From: an uncultured Pirellulaceae bacterium
GTDB taxonomy: Bacteria; Planctomycetota; Planctomycetia; Pirellulales; Pirellulaceae
Reading direction: 5' to 3'
NCBI GenBank assembly: GCA_937944405.1
Contig: CALDYR010000022.1
Coordinates: 1-62,166 of the forward strand
DNA length: 62,166 nt
Positions 28,195 to 37,522 of this stretch are shown here, in pieces. Made by a program: the position numbers and the translations under genes. The first letter of the stretch is position 1. Every line of letters starts with the position of its first letter. Under the pieces are notes generated by a model, which worked only from the letters and a program-made list of their open reading frames with translations, was not told the DNA's origin and made no database searches.

Positions 28195-29400
28195 TCATTT
28201 GAGTCGGTTAACGTATTCGATAAATTGTTTATCTAAATCTGACAGGTCGTCCCCGAAGAACTGTTTGAAGTCTTTCAACCGCTGCTCAGGAGCGACTGGT
28301 TGCTGCACTTGTTTTTTCGACAGAAAATTTAAGTACTGACCAAACTCGGTCGATTTTCGATTGACCAAAAAATGCGTCAATGCCCACGATTCGGCATACG
28401 CCGCCAACGTTGTGTCGTGGTCAGATTGGAAACGATCGTCACTGGCCACCAACATTTCCAACGCATTGGGCACCCGGGCAAATTTTCTCAGATCACTCAG
28501 ACGTACATGGTTGGTTCGGCCTGGCCCATTCCATCCCTGCCGCGCACTGAGGTCAGGTGTTTCGAAAAACATCGCCACACCCTCATTCAACCACAACGGT
28601 AAATCTGCCAACCGGGTTTGCAGTCCGCTGTTGAACATTAGCTGGTGGGTTCCTTCGTGAACGATCGTGGTCACCATGGGAATACTATTGCGATTCCCTA
28701 GGATGCGATCGATGTCACGTTCTGCAACGGCTCCCGCACCGCCGGGGCGCTGGTCAGCGGTCAAATCGTACATCATCACGCGATTGGTCAGCAAATTATA
28801 ATAGGCAACCATCGTACCGGTTTCGATTTTAAGTTCGCGCGTAACACAAGCCGAAAATTCTTCACGCGACGCGTAAATCACTGCAACCAACGGAAACTTG
28901 GGCTCTTCGACTTTTAGCTTGAACTTGCGATTGGCCCAGAACTTTTTAAAGTTCCGTTTCAACCGTCCTTGATAGAGATTGCCGATCCATTTCGCATACG
29001 CACGTTCGGTTTGATAGGCGATGACGTAGTCTCGGGTCGTGTGTATTCGAAACCCCTCCGGCAGTTCGGCCAATAACATTTCCCCGATCTGCTGCTTTGT
29101 CATCGGCGGAAGCGGCGTCTCTTGAATTGTCTTAACGGCCACTTCATCGCGGGTCACAATGCGCAGGCGTCCATCGGTTTCCTGAAACAGCAATGACCCA
29201 TCCTGCGCTTCGATTAAAATCTCACCTTCGCAGGTCTCCAGCGACAAGGTTTGGTCGCTACCGGCGACCACAGCTTTCTTGATTTGCAGCGTATCAGCCC
29301 AACCCACAGGAGCGGAAATCGTAACTCCAGCCCAAAGTAAAACACAAACCGGCCCAATAATTGCGATTCGTTGAAATTTGATAATGATGCCCCAATCCAT
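28195..29400 (-). CDS. Exported DUF1570 protein with gluzincin-like metalloprotease motif
   Basis: The 401-residue protein begins with a signal or anchor segment (IAIIGPVCVLLWAGVTISAP) and has a DUF1570 domain typical of planctomycetes. The motif HEGTHQ (HExxH) is followed about 20 residues later by LPLWLNEGVAMFFE, whose glutamate fits the third zinc ligand of gluzincins, so peptidase activity is plausible but undemonstrated for the family. The C-terminus has helical repeats ending KQFFGDDLSDLDKQF. It lies 73 bp downstream of the ABC permease gene on the same strand and may share its transcript. Confidence 0.82.
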   Translation of the reverse strand: MDWGIIIKFQRIAIIGPVCVLLWAGVTISAPVGWADTLQIKKAVVAGSDQTLSLETCEGEILIEAQDGSLLFQETDGRLRIVTRDEVAVKTIQETPLPPMTKQQIGEMLLAELPEGFRIHTTRDYVIAYQTERAYAKWIGNLYQGRLKRNFKKFWANRKFKLKVEEPKFPLVAVIYASREEFSACVTRELKIETGTMVAYYNLLTNRVMMYDLTADQRPGGAGAVAERDIDRILGNRNSIPMVTTIVHEGTHQLMFNSGLQTRLADLPLWLNEGVAMFFETPDLSARQGWNGPGRTNHVRLSDLRKFARVPNALEMLVASDDRFQSDHDTTLAAYAESWALTHFLVNRKSTEFGQYLNFLSKKQVQQPVAPEQRLKDFKQFFGDDLSDLDKQFIEYVNRLK

Positions 29401-29473
29401 GTCGCAATATTTTCACGCTGAAACCCGCATCCCCAAAAAGCATCGTCTACGAACGCTTCCCAACGAGTATCGG

Positions 29474-31117
29474 TTACGATGCAGATGGTCGTTGATGCCC
29501 GACCGCCTGCCTTATGATTATCCAAGCTGACAACGCGATTGCAACAACCAAACCGATCGTTAACAGTGAAAGAGCCGCAGTTGTTTCATCAACGCCAGCG
29601 TGCAGTTTCCCAAGGGTGACCTGCGCTACGGTCTCGATGCCCGGCGGAAGCACCATTTGCGACGCCGAGAGTTCGGAAAAACAGATTGCCACGGCAACCA
29701 TCCAAACTCCCACGAACGTTCGCCAGTGTTGCCGGAATCCAAACTCATAAATTCTGTGAACCATTCCAACGCGATCTAAATTCGCGTTTTCGATTTGATC
29801 CTCAGTGGTTTGACCGATCGCGAACCAAACGATCAACGTCACCAAAGGCCAACAAAATATCACGTTTGCGATCACCGCTGGACCGATTGTGTAATCGTAA
29901 AACCACAGTAAAAACGAATCATTAGACAGGGAGAAGAAACCCGTCAGCCCACTACCAATGTCCGGCCCCGAAAGCCCCGCACAAACTGCGGTCGCCCCAA
30001 CCATCCCCACCCAAGCCTTTCGATGCGTTTTGGCCGTGAAACAAATCACCAACGCAGCAACAACAATCAACCAAGCTGACGAAATCGCAATTAAGCTGGA
30101 CCAGAAAAAAGCGTTCCTGAAATCCCAAGCCGCTTTAACGATCGAGCGCGATAGATTTTCAACCGCCCATTCCTGCACCGGATGCCCATCGACCAGCGTC
30201 ACTGCAGTTGCGGATTGAAAAATCAAATTGCCGATAGGCGCCGCGACCAACAACAAAATCACACACACGCCGCCCACCATCTTCAACCATCGATGCCTCT
30301 CCGGGGTTGCGGCATCCCCCCCCAAGGTTGACGAACTATCGTTTGAAAAACGGGTCACCCCGCCGAAGAAAACTGCGGCCAACGTCACGACAACCAACAA
30401 CTGCACGACACGCACCGATCCTCGGACCTCTCCTGCGGCATCAATATCCGACGCCGACCAATTAGTGGTTAAGGCATTGACCTGTCCCAACGAATACCCC
30501 AAATAAACCTGTTCGGCCAAGGTCCCAATTTGATAAAGATCGGTCACCGCGATTTCGCGACTGCAAACAATCAAAGACCACAAACCACACACCAACATCA
30601 ATGGCAGCATGCGTCGCAGGGTAATGTGAAAAAACACCACCCCGGGGCGCAAGTCCATCCGCGCCTGTTCCTCAAACGAACGTCCCGAGTACATGGCCAA
30701 AAAAAACAGCACCGCAAACGGCGGAACAAATCCCACCGCATGAATCCAAATCGCGGCTGACCACCCGCTGAGCAGTGGTTGAAGGATCTGGCCTTTAGCC
30801 GACGTCAGCCAACCGAGCTTTCCGAATGCAGAATCCCAGCAGCCCACATTGACATAAGGGGGCACGACGGCCAATCCAATCAACATCAGCAGCAACGATC
30901 TTCCAAGTACCGTCCGCAGGTCGACGCAAACGGCGGTAAAAATCGCGATTGGAATGGCGATCAACGCCGCCCCACCACCTAACCAGACCGTTCGCCACAA
31001 TAGAATTTGATCTGCATGGGGCAATCCGCAGCACCAACCCACGACAACAACACAAACCACTCCGATTACCCCTCCAAGGACCGGTCGAATTCCGCTCAAT
31101 GGTGCTGCATGGTTCAT
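29474..31117 (-). CDS. ABC transporter permease, iron(III)/thiamine-type fused two-module
   Basis: This 547-residue integral membrane protein has about twelve hydrophobic helices in two halves, typical of FbpB/ThiP-like importer permeases. The first-half cytoplasmic loop contains FEEQARMDLRPGVVFFHITL, then RRMLPLM, an EAA-like coupling motif (E-x3-D-L-x5-F). The second half is more degenerate (FYDYTIGPAVIANVIFCWPL). No ATPase or substrate-binding protein gene is next to it, which is unusual for this class. It sits 66 bp downstream of dapA and 73 bp upstream of the DUF1570 gene on the same strand, so the three may be co-transcribed. The substrate is unknown. Confidence 0.78.
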   Translation of the reverse strand: MNHAAPLSGIRPVLGGVIGVVCVVVVGWCCGLPHADQILLWRTVWLGGGAALIAIPIAIFTAVCVDLRTVLGRSLLLMLIGLAVVPPYVNVGCWDSAFGKLGWLTSAKGQILQPLLSGWSAAIWIHAVGFVPPFAVLFFLAMYSGRSFEEQARMDLRPGVVFFHITLRRMLPLMLVCGLWSLIVCSREIAVTDLYQIGTLAEQVYLGYSLGQVNALTTNWSASDIDAAGEVRGSVRVVQLLVVVTLAAVFFGGVTRFSNDSSSTLGGDAATPERHRWLKMVGGVCVILLLVAAPIGNLIFQSATAVTLVDGHPVQEWAVENLSRSIVKAAWDFRNAFFWSSLIAISSAWLIVVAALVICFTAKTHRKAWVGMVGATAVCAGLSGPDIGSGLTGFFSLSNDSFLLWFYDYTIGPAVIANVIFCWPLVTLIVWFAIGQTTEDQIENANLDRVGMVHRIYEFGFRQHWRTFVGVWMVAVAICFSELSASQMVLPPGIETVAQVTLGKLHAGVDETTAALSLLTIGLVVAIALSAWIIIRQAVGHQRPSAS

Positions 31118-31183
31118 GTCGTTTGAATTTTGTGGGACGGATTTTCAAATCCAAGGATGCCAAGGCCGACTCAATGAGCCACG

Positions 31184-32086
31184 TCAAACAGCCGACGCCA
31201 CCGCCAATCCGTAGGTCTCTAGGGACCGCTTCAAGAAAGCCAATTGGTCAGGATTCAAGGCCGTCATCGGAAGCCGTAATTCACCGGTGTCTCGCCCAAG
31301 TTCCGCCATTGCGGCTTTTACTGGGATCGGATTGGTGGCAAGACTTAACAAATCACGGCACAGCGGGAACAGTTTTAGATGCAACCGCTGTGCGTCTTGG
31401 ATGTCTCCGTTGCGAAACGCGTTGACCATTTCGATGACATCTTGCGGAATGATGTTTCCTACCACCGATACACAACCTTCGGCCCCAACGGACATCAAAG
31501 GTAGCGTCAGACTATCATCACCACTCAACACCGTCAGGTCGGTGGTCGCAAGAATCTGTGACGCCTGATCCAGCATCCCAGTGGCCTCCTTTACCATTAC
31601 CATGTTCTTGCATTCGGCAATCCGGGCAATCGTTTCGGGGGCGATGTTCTTGCCCGAACGGCCAGGAATGTTGTAGATGCAGTGCGGAATGTCAACAGCT
31701 TCACTGATCGCCTTGTAGTGTTGGTAAAACCCCTCCTGCGTGGGTTTGTTGTAATACGGAGCAACCTGCAACGAAGCGTCGGCACCCTCACGGGCGGCGC
31801 GTTGGGTCAAACTGATGGCTTCGGCGGTGCTGTTGGAGCCAGTGCCCGCCATCACTTTGATACGTCCTGAAGCAATTTGAATTGTTTCGGTAATGACGCG
31901 TTCATGTTCAGGGTGGGTCAGCGTCGGAGATTCCCCCGTCGTCCCGCAAGGAACCAGACACGTCGTGCCGGCATCGATTTGAAATTCGATCTGCCGTTTC
32001 AAGGTCGCTAGACACAATTTTCCATCAACAAACGGGGTGATAATCGCGACCGAAAGACCAGCAAACTCAGAACCTCGACGTGCCAT
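31184..32086 (-). CDS. dapA: 4-hydroxy-tetrahydrodipicolinate synthase
   Basis: It condenses pyruvate and aspartate semialdehyde in lysine/diaminopimelate synthesis. The 300-residue TIM barrel shows [11 protein letters not shown] at the active-site entrance, the catalytic tyrosine region [14 protein letters not shown], the Schiff-base lysine in VMVKEATG, and [21 protein letters not shown] lies 6 nt before the ATG at 32086. N-acetylneuraminate lyase and related aldolases share the fold, but length and motifs favour DapA. It is cytoplasmic. Nearby biosynthetic genes (pdxJ and the beta-RFAP synthase gene) are on the same strand. Confidence 0.92.
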   Translation of the reverse strand: MARRGSEFAGLSVAIITPFVDGKLCLATLKRQIEFQIDAGTTCLVPCGTTGESPTLTHPEHERVITETIQIASGRIKVMAGTGSNSTAEAISLTQRAAREGADASLQVAPYYNKPTQEGFYQHYKAISEAVDIPHCIYNIPGRSGKNIAPETIARIAECKNMVMVKEATGMLDQASQILATTDLTVLSGDDSLTLPLMSVGAEGCVSVVGNIIPQDVIEMVNAFRNGDIQDAQRLHLKLFPLCRDLLSLATNPIPVKAAMAELGRDTGELRLPMTALNPDQLAFLKRSLETYGLAVASAV

Positions 32087-32300
32087 TTCTGACTCCTAAA
32101 TACGAATTACAACTTGTCCAAAGCTTACGGAAGTGGGCGAAAAAATCAATCGCCAAAGTCGCAGACACCTCCTACCGCAGGTACCAAGTCCATCTCCGAT
32201 CAACACCCATCGAGAAAACCTCGCGGGTAAGCGCGATGATCTAACAAAGGCCGCATGCCAACACCACGCCCCGCGAGCCTCCTCCAGCGCCTTGTATGTC

Positions 32301-32338
32301 GCGCTAAGCATGCCGCGCTAAGCATGCCGCGCTAAGCC
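32301..32338. repeat. 14-bp tandem duplication spanning the pdxJ stop codon
   Basis: GCGCTAAGCATGCC occurs at 32301-32314 and 32315-32328, and its first nine bases recur at 32329-32337. On the minus strand each copy carries TAG, and the gene-proximal one is the pdxJ stop. Because 14 is not a multiple of three, the copies close all three reading frames. Confidence 0.85.
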
Positions 32339-33045
32339 AAGGCTTTCAAGTATAGTTTCACCGTTTCCTCCATGCCGTGGACAAGAGCGTCGCAGATCAA
32401 CGCATGCCCAATAGAGACTTCCTTTACAAATGGGATCGCCGTTACGAAAGCTTTCAGGTTATTAAGATCTAAATCGTGGCCTGCGTTGACGCCCAAACCA
32501 AGCCCATCGGCGCGTTCTGCCGCAACGCGGTACTGGTCAAGCACCGCGCGATCGCCGGCCGCCATCCGCCGAGCATAAGATTCGGTGTAAAGTTCAACGC
32601 GATCGGCACCAATCTTGGGCACCGCGTCCATTTGCCTTAAATCCGTTTCCATAAAAACCGAAGTCCGGATCTGCGCCTCTCGCATCTCGGCCATCACGTC
32701 CGCCAAAAAAGCTTCGTGCTTGATAACATCCCAGCCCGCGTTTGAAGTCAGCACTTCCGGCGGATCGGGGACGAAAGTCACTTGCTCAGGTACCACCGAT
32801 TTTACCAAATCTAAAAACGCCCGCGATGGATAGCCCTCGATATTGAATTCCGTCGTGACCGCGCGCTTCAACTCAACAACGTCTGACTGACGAATGTGGC
32901 GTTGGTCTGGTCTTGGATGAACTGTGATTCCTTGAGCCCCGTAAGACTCAATTATTTTTGTCCAGCGAATGATATTGGGGTTGTCGCCACCACGGGCATT
33001 ACGAAGCGTGGCGAGCTTATTGATGTTAACACTGAGACGAGTCAC
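32332..33045 (-). CDS. pdxJ: Pyridoxine 5'-phosphate synthase
   Basis: It joins 3-amino-2-oxopropyl phosphate with deoxyxylulose 5-phosphate to give pyridoxine 5'-phosphate. The 237-residue TIM barrel begins LSVNINKLATLRNARGG, then shows GITVHPRPDQRHI, EVTFVPDPPE-like VTFVPDPPEVLTSNAGW, VELYTESYA and GLGVNAGHDLDLNNL, ending SIGHALICDALVHGM, all PdxJ signatures. The start is GTG at 33045. The stop lies in a 14-bp tandem duplication. It supplies the cofactor used by enzymes such as glycogen phosphorylase. It is 118 bp downstream of the beta-RFAP synthase gene. Confidence 0.95.
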   Translation of the reverse strand: MTRLSVNINKLATLRNARGGDNPNIIRWTKIIESYGAQGITVHPRPDQRHIRQSDVVELKRAVTTEFNIEGYPSRAFLDLVKSVVPEQVTFVPDPPEVLTSNAGWDVIKHEAFLADVMAEMREAQIRTSVFMETDLRQMDAVPKIGADRVELYTESYARRMAAGDRAVLDQYRVAAERADGLGLGVNAGHDLDLNNLKAFVTAIPFVKEVSIGHALICDALVHGMEETVKLYLKALA

Positions 33046-33162
33046 GACGGTGCCATTAAGAAGATGTGAAAAGTTAAACGTTTGAATTCATTTCCCGAAA
33101 ATTCGTTTGGTCAGAATTCAATTGCGGGGCGATTGTTTGCGAGCAAATCATAAGCAACAAAT

Positions 33163-34218
33163 TTAGCCGCGGCACCCTTCACCGGCGGAAATATGAGACT
33201 GCTGACTCAAAATAATACCTTCGTTATCTGCATGCGTAATTTCGATGTGACAATTTGCTCCAAAACGTTTCTTCAAACGTGCGATCGCCGGTTGAAGGTG
33301 TTCCCAACTTTTACCGATCGCAAATACCGATGGCCCCCAAGACGACTGTCCGGTGGCGTGAACCTCTGCGTCGTGGATTGTCTGCACGACTTCGGTGATT
33401 ACCTCACTGGCGTAAGGCCCGCCCTGAACCTCCGAAAAGTACTCACCACTGCGACGCCCGAACTGGTGCACCGCAGACGCGAATTTCGGATAGTTTTCTT
33501 CTAAAACGCCGGGGACCAATTGCTGCGCCACAATCGATCGCATCTCTTGAAGTTGCAGTTCGGTGGTAGGTTTGATTTTCTCAAACGCGGCCGCCTCGGC
33601 TCCGCCATATAAGCCCGCCGATGAAGACGCCGCGTTTTTTTCTTCCCCCTTAATTCGAACAATCGCGATGGGCCAATGTCCAGGAAAATCTACTCGCAAG
33701 TCAATGGGCGATACTGACTCTGCGACCGTCTTACCATGGTCCACAATCAACCCTCCCTCCAGACAACCGTAAGTCCCCACCGCGGAACGGGTCGCTCGGG
33801 ATAGACCGACGGCCAATTCATCCGGCTTGGGGATCGGCAAGCCCCAAAACTGTTGCAACGCCAATCCAGTCGCCATCGCCAATTGAGTCCCCGATCCCAA
33901 TCCGCTGTGACGTGGGCTCGCATGGGTAATTTTTAATTCAACCTTTAAGTCTTCCACCCCATTGAATGATTCGGGTAACTCGCCACCGAAACGGTTGTAC
34001 CATTTGAGTGCGGCACTAGACACGGCCGCCAAACGGTCGTCAGAATATCCATCGTCACATAGATCTGAAACGAGAAACTGTCGCGCTGGTGCCGCGCTGA
34101 TCACAGTGCGTGGAGCACTCACCATCAAACCAACACCTCCAAAAGATCGTTCGACTTCGTGCCCGACGGCGAACAACCCGAAGTGCAGGCGGCTGGGTGT
34201 GGATACTGTCAATTCCAT
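33163..34218 (-). CDS. mptG: Beta-ribofuranosylaminobenzene 5'-phosphate synthase (GHMP-kinase fold)
   Basis: The opening VSTPSRLHFGLFAVGHEVER, then FGGVGLMVSAPR, and the GHMP phosphate loop PRHSGLGSGTQLAMATGLAL (about 105) identify the beta-RFAP synthase family. The later block SRATRSAVGTYGCLEGGLIV is also characteristic. The enzyme couples 4-hydroxybenzoate to PRPP in tetrahydromethanopterin synthesis; planctomycetes are known to carry this C1-carrier pathway. At 351 residues the length is normal. No other methanopterin gene is in the window. The symbol follows the archaeal enzyme; other GHMP kinases are less likely given the N-terminal SRLHFGL motif. Confidence 0.85.
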   Translation of the reverse strand: MELTVSTPSRLHFGLFAVGHEVERSFGGVGLMVSAPRTVISAAPARQFLVSDLCDDGYSDDRLAAVSSAALKWYNRFGGELPESFNGVEDLKVELKITHASPRHSGLGSGTQLAMATGLALQQFWGLPIPKPDELAVGLSRATRSAVGTYGCLEGGLIVDHGKTVAESVSPIDLRVDFPGHWPIAIVRIKGEEKNAASSSAGLYGGAEAAAFEKIKPTTELQLQEMRSIVAQQLVPGVLEENYPKFASAVHQFGRRSGEYFSEVQGGPYASEVITEVVQTIHDAEVHATGQSSWGPSVFAIGKSWEHLQPAIARLKKRFGANCHIEITHADNEGIILSQQSHISAGEGCRG

Positions 34219-34520
34219 TTTCTATCGATTACGACCGGCCACAATTGAGGGGTCGAGTATTAAATCAGGGTAACAGGCTATACGAACCATAAGAATAACG
34301 GCAGAATCAAGTCGTGGGAAGCCAGTAAAATGGAGCATGACCCCGCCGCAACAGTCAAAACCAGCCATAAAGTCAGCACTTGAATGGAAAATCAATTTGC
34401 ACCTTGGCCGACTGGAAGGCATAATCAATCGGGCTGTATTTACCTTGTATTCGCTTCCATTTGTGATGAAATGCCAGCCGCCGATGGCCGGACCTGAAAT
34501 TCTGTCGACAGGATGCCGCA

Positions 34521-35726
34521 ATGAAGTCTCTGAAAGCCCCTTTGGAAAAGCAAATTGGCCAACGTTTAGAAACTGTCAGCCCCGTTCTTTTAGATGATTC
34601 AAATGATGAGCAAGCGTTAAATCGTGTAGAGGTGAACGCGCGGTCAATACCCCAAAAACGCCATCCAAGGAAAAACAGGCGGGGCAATTTCGAAGCACCG
34701 AAGAACCGTTTTCGCATCGATGATTCGAGTATCGACATCGAACCTGGCGGATGGATTCGCCGCATCCTCTCGGGATGGATGTTCAGCCTGATTATGCATT
34801 GCCTACTCTTAATTTGGTTGGGTTGTTTGGTTGCCAACGCTCCAAAGGATGGTTCGTTGACACTGGAAGTCAGCTTTGAAGAAAGCTTAGCCGACGATTC
34901 ACTGTCCATTGAAATTGCTCCGATGGAAATCATGGACGATTTCGAGGAACTGGCCGGCGGTGCTCCGTTGGCCCCCGTGTTCAACGATGAACAAACGGTC
35001 CAAGATTTAGAAGATCCAATCAAACCTATCTTAGATGCAAGCTTGACGGTGCCTGAGATTTCAGAGAGTTTCTTGGACACAGCAGCCGACGACGATATGT
35101 TTGAACCGGTCAATTTGGGTTTAGCTGGAATTGACGAAGGTGACGAAGGATCTGGCAATGGTCAAGGAAAAGAAAAAGGCGACGGCAAATCATCTAAAGT
35201 AAAATTCTTTGGGCTTGAATCCAGCGGCAATCGTTTTGTGTTTGTCGTCGACAGTTCCGGTTCGATGGGCGACGAACAACGGTACCAACGAGCGGTGTAT
35301 GAATTAACCCGTTCGATGGACATGCTGGAAACAGGGCACCTCTTTTTAGTCATTCTGTACAACACCGAAACCACCCCGATGCTGGGGATGACGCCGCAAA
35401 ACATACGCATGATTCCGGCGACACGGGCCAACAAAAATCTTGTCCTAGCATGGTTAAAGGAGCAAACACCGCAGTCCCAAACCATGCCAATGGTCGCGAT
35501 GAAAACTTCTTTGCTGTTAAAACCAAGCTCGATCTTCTTTCTTTCGGACGGTGAATTTCACGACCAAACCATTCCAATGCTTGACGAACTGAACGTCGCT
35601 AACAGCTCCACTGGAGCGCAAAAAATCCCCATCAACACCATTACGCTCGGATCCACTGGATTCGGCGCTCCGTTGATGAAGTACATTGCAGACGAAAGTG
35701 GCGGGCGTTTTCGTTGGGTTCAATAA
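34521..35726 (+). CDS. Membrane-anchored VWA-domain protein
   Basis: A basic cytoplasmic N-terminus (about 80 residues, NPRKNRRG-like charge) leads to one transmembrane helix (LIMHCLLLIWLGCLVA, about 90-106). An acidic linker follows (106-230), then a VWA domain. The metal-ion adhesion site is intact in part: FVFVVDSSGSMG supplies DxSxS, and FFLSDGEFHD supplies the downstream aspartate. The pattern resembles TonB-like or Bat-like planctomycete proteins with an N-terminal anchor and periplasmic VWA domain. It converges on the DUF318 permease gene, whose operon includes MoxR and DUF58 genes, common partners of VWA proteins, so a functional link is possible. Confidence 0.82.
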   Translation: MKSLKAPLEKQIGQRLETVSPVLLDDSNDEQALNRVEVNARSIPQKRHPRKNRRGNFEAPKNRFRIDDSSIDIEPGGWIRRILSGWMFSLIMHCLLLIWLGCLVANAPKDGSLTLEVSFEESLADDSLSIEIAPMEIMDDFEELAGGAPLAPVFNDEQTVQDLEDPIKPILDASLTVPEISESFLDTAADDDMFEPVNLGLAGIDEGDEGSGNGQGKEKGDGKSSKVKFFGLESSGNRFVFVVDSSGSMGDEQRYQRAVYELTRSMDMLETGHLFLVILYNTETTPMLGMTPQNIRMIPATRANKNLVLAWLKEQTPQSQTMPMVAMKTSLLLKPSSIFFLSDGEFHDQTIPMLDELNVANSSTGAQKIPINTITLGSTGFGAPLMKYIADESGGRFRWVQ

Positions 35727-35740
35727 CCCGGGCCATCACG

Positions 35741-35798
35741 CGCCCGCATTTCCCTAGAAACAGCCATCGGAAATTCTGGCGAAGCCCATTACGGCGTC
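35741..35798. repeat. Dispersed intergenic repeat, short copy C
   Basis: CCCGCA, then ACAGCCATCG, then CCCATTACGGC match copy A (16657-16765) in the same order and spacing. It lies at the convergent junction of the VWA and permease genes. Confidence 0.45.
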
Positions 35799-35830
35799 GA
35801 AGCTTGTTGCCAAAATTCGGGAAACCCTTT

Positions 35831-35860
35831 TTAGCCCTCCCTGTGTTAGCTCTCCCCGTG
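35831..35860. repeat. 15-bp imperfect tandem duplication
   Basis: TTAGCCCTCCCTGTG is followed directly by TTAGCTCTCCCCGTG (13 of 15 identical), in the spacer between the VWA and permease genes. Confidence 0.7.
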
Positions 35861-35975
35861 TGGTACGACGCGCGCGGCGGGAACTAACGACGTAGGCGAA
35901 CTAATGATCCGGCTTGGCCAATCAAATATCTCAAGAGCCCAAACAAGTAACCTCGCAAAACTGAATCGCATCGGG

Positions 35976-37520
35976 TCAATCTGTACCCGTTTTTAAACTA
36001 TCGAAGGCTCGTGATAGACGTAGATAGGCGTGCGACACGTCCATCGCGGCCGCTTCGGCTTTATCGACGTTGCGTGTATCAACGACCATCTTTAGTTCGT
36101 CCAATTTCTCTCGATAGATCTTTGCTTTGGCACTTTGGAATCCACCGACGGAACCATTACGAAGATAAACGCCTACTTCTAATCGGCGGGATAAATCATC
36201 ACAATAACGAATCCACTTGTCGGCTGCGTCCCATTGCTTTGTTCTTCCCGATAGCACGGCTTCGGTATTCACAACGGCAAGATCACGGAACAATCCTTTC
36301 GGTGCCGGATAGTAAACGTAACACCCGATAATACTTGCAATCACCAAACCACCAACCGAAACAGCCCCGAGTATCCAACCTGGAATTTCTCGTTCAAGGC
36401 GCGAATTCAATTTTGGTTCCATCATTAACCACGCCTCGATGTCGAATTTTCTCTCGACCGTCCACAGCACTATCCCTAAGCAAAACATCAAACCGAGCAG
36501 AATTGTCCCGCCAAATTCATTGGCGGTCCAGAATTCCGCGCCCTTCTGTCGGGCGAGTAAAAACAGGTCCGGTTGGCCGATATCAAAAGGATGAGTGTAG
36601 ACGTCGAAGGCGTGGGTATGGCCGGCGGGTTCAACTCCTTTGGGATAGAGCGGCTCATTGACCGCGTAGGCTAACGTGACCGTGATCAGGCACAGTAACG
36701 AATAAAAAGCAATAAGCCGCGGCACCCCATAGGCCTTTGCAATCCAAGCCAACAGCCCGATGTTCGCACCGGCCCCAAGGATCAACAGCGAAAACGCCGC
36801 GCCGATTGAGTTTCCATGTTGAAACATGCCCCCAATCTGGCTCATCGCCAACAGGGGAGTCGAATAAATCGGCGTCGCGATCAATGCAACTGAAACCGGG
36901 GCAAACGAATTGCCGTATTCAACTTCGTGTTGCAAATGGCCTTTGGGGATAGCCGCTGCGACCACGACAGACCCTAGGACACCGATAGCGATGTAGACCG
37001 CCGAAGGACTGAACACTTCTCGACACGCGGTATGAAACAGGGCCACCGATCGCTGTAGTCCGGCCCTAGGAACGGTGTTGGATTCGTGTTCGGCTGGTTC
37101 GGTTTGCTGAATCCAATTCCATATCATTCCCACGAAGCTAACAATCAGCAAGGCGCAAAGTGAAAACGCCATAATGGCGATGGGATCTGAAAGCGTTAGC
37201 CCGTACAAAACCGACATCGGGTTGAACAGAGGCGCAGTCAAGCCAAACGCGACGATCGTTCCCCGGTTGACCCCCGACCGGTGCATTTCACGCACGATCG
37301 GAATCACCCCCAACGAACACACCGGAAGCAGCATGCCAATCAACCAACCAGCGAACAATCCGTACCGCGTTTGATCGGCAAATATCTTGCGGACTTTCTC
37401 AGCCCCAAGCATGCGTCGAAAAACGGCTGCGATAAAGCAACCAATAACGATCCACAAGGAAGCGTAAATGATGGTTTGCGCCAGTCGAAACATGCCGCCG
37501 GCCAAGTAATAATCAAACAT
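35976..37520 (-). CDS. DUF318/ArsP-type permease with C-terminal soluble extension
   Basis: The 514-residue protein has about ten helices. The first half shows GWLIGMLLPVCSLGVIPIVR and FGLTAPLFNPMSVLYGL, and the second VALIATPIYSTPLLAMSQIG, which are the hallmark blocks of the DUF318 (PF03773) permease family that includes ArsP. A final helix (about 385-405) leads to a helical extension of about 110 residues (TKQWDAADKWIRYCDDLSRR, and so on) not usual for the core family. It starts 2 bp after the stop of the His-rich lipoprotein gene, so the two are an operon and probably handle the same metal or metalloid. The substrate is not known. Confidence 0.83.
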   Translation of the reverse strand: MFDYYLAGGMFRLAQTIIYASLWIVIGCFIAAVFRRMLGAEKVRKIFADQTRYGLFAGWLIGMLLPVCSLGVIPIVREMHRSGVNRGTIVAFGLTAPLFNPMSVLYGLTLSDPIAIMAFSLCALLIVSFVGMIWNWIQQTEPAEHESNTVPRAGLQRSVALFHTACREVFSPSAVYIAIGVLGSVVVAAAIPKGHLQHEVEYGNSFAPVSVALIATPIYSTPLLAMSQIGGMFQHGNSIGAAFSLLILGAGANIGLLAWIAKAYGVPRLIAFYSLLCLITVTLAYAVNEPLYPKGVEPAGHTHAFDVYTHPFDIGQPDLFLLARQKGAEFWTANEFGGTILLGLMFCLGIVLWTVERKFDIEAWLMMEPKLNSRLEREIPGWILGAVSVGGLVIASIIGCYVYYPAPKGLFRDLAVVNTEAVLSGRTKQWDAADKWIRYCDDLSRRLEVGVYLRNGSVGGFQSAKAKIYREKLDELKMVVDTRNVDKAEAAAMDVSHAYLRLSRAFDSLKTGTD

Positions 37521-37522
37521 GT

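Noticed and set aside
30949..31425. 158-codon frame opposite the permease/dapA junction
   Set aside because: Antisense shadow crossing two real genes; low-complexity translation.
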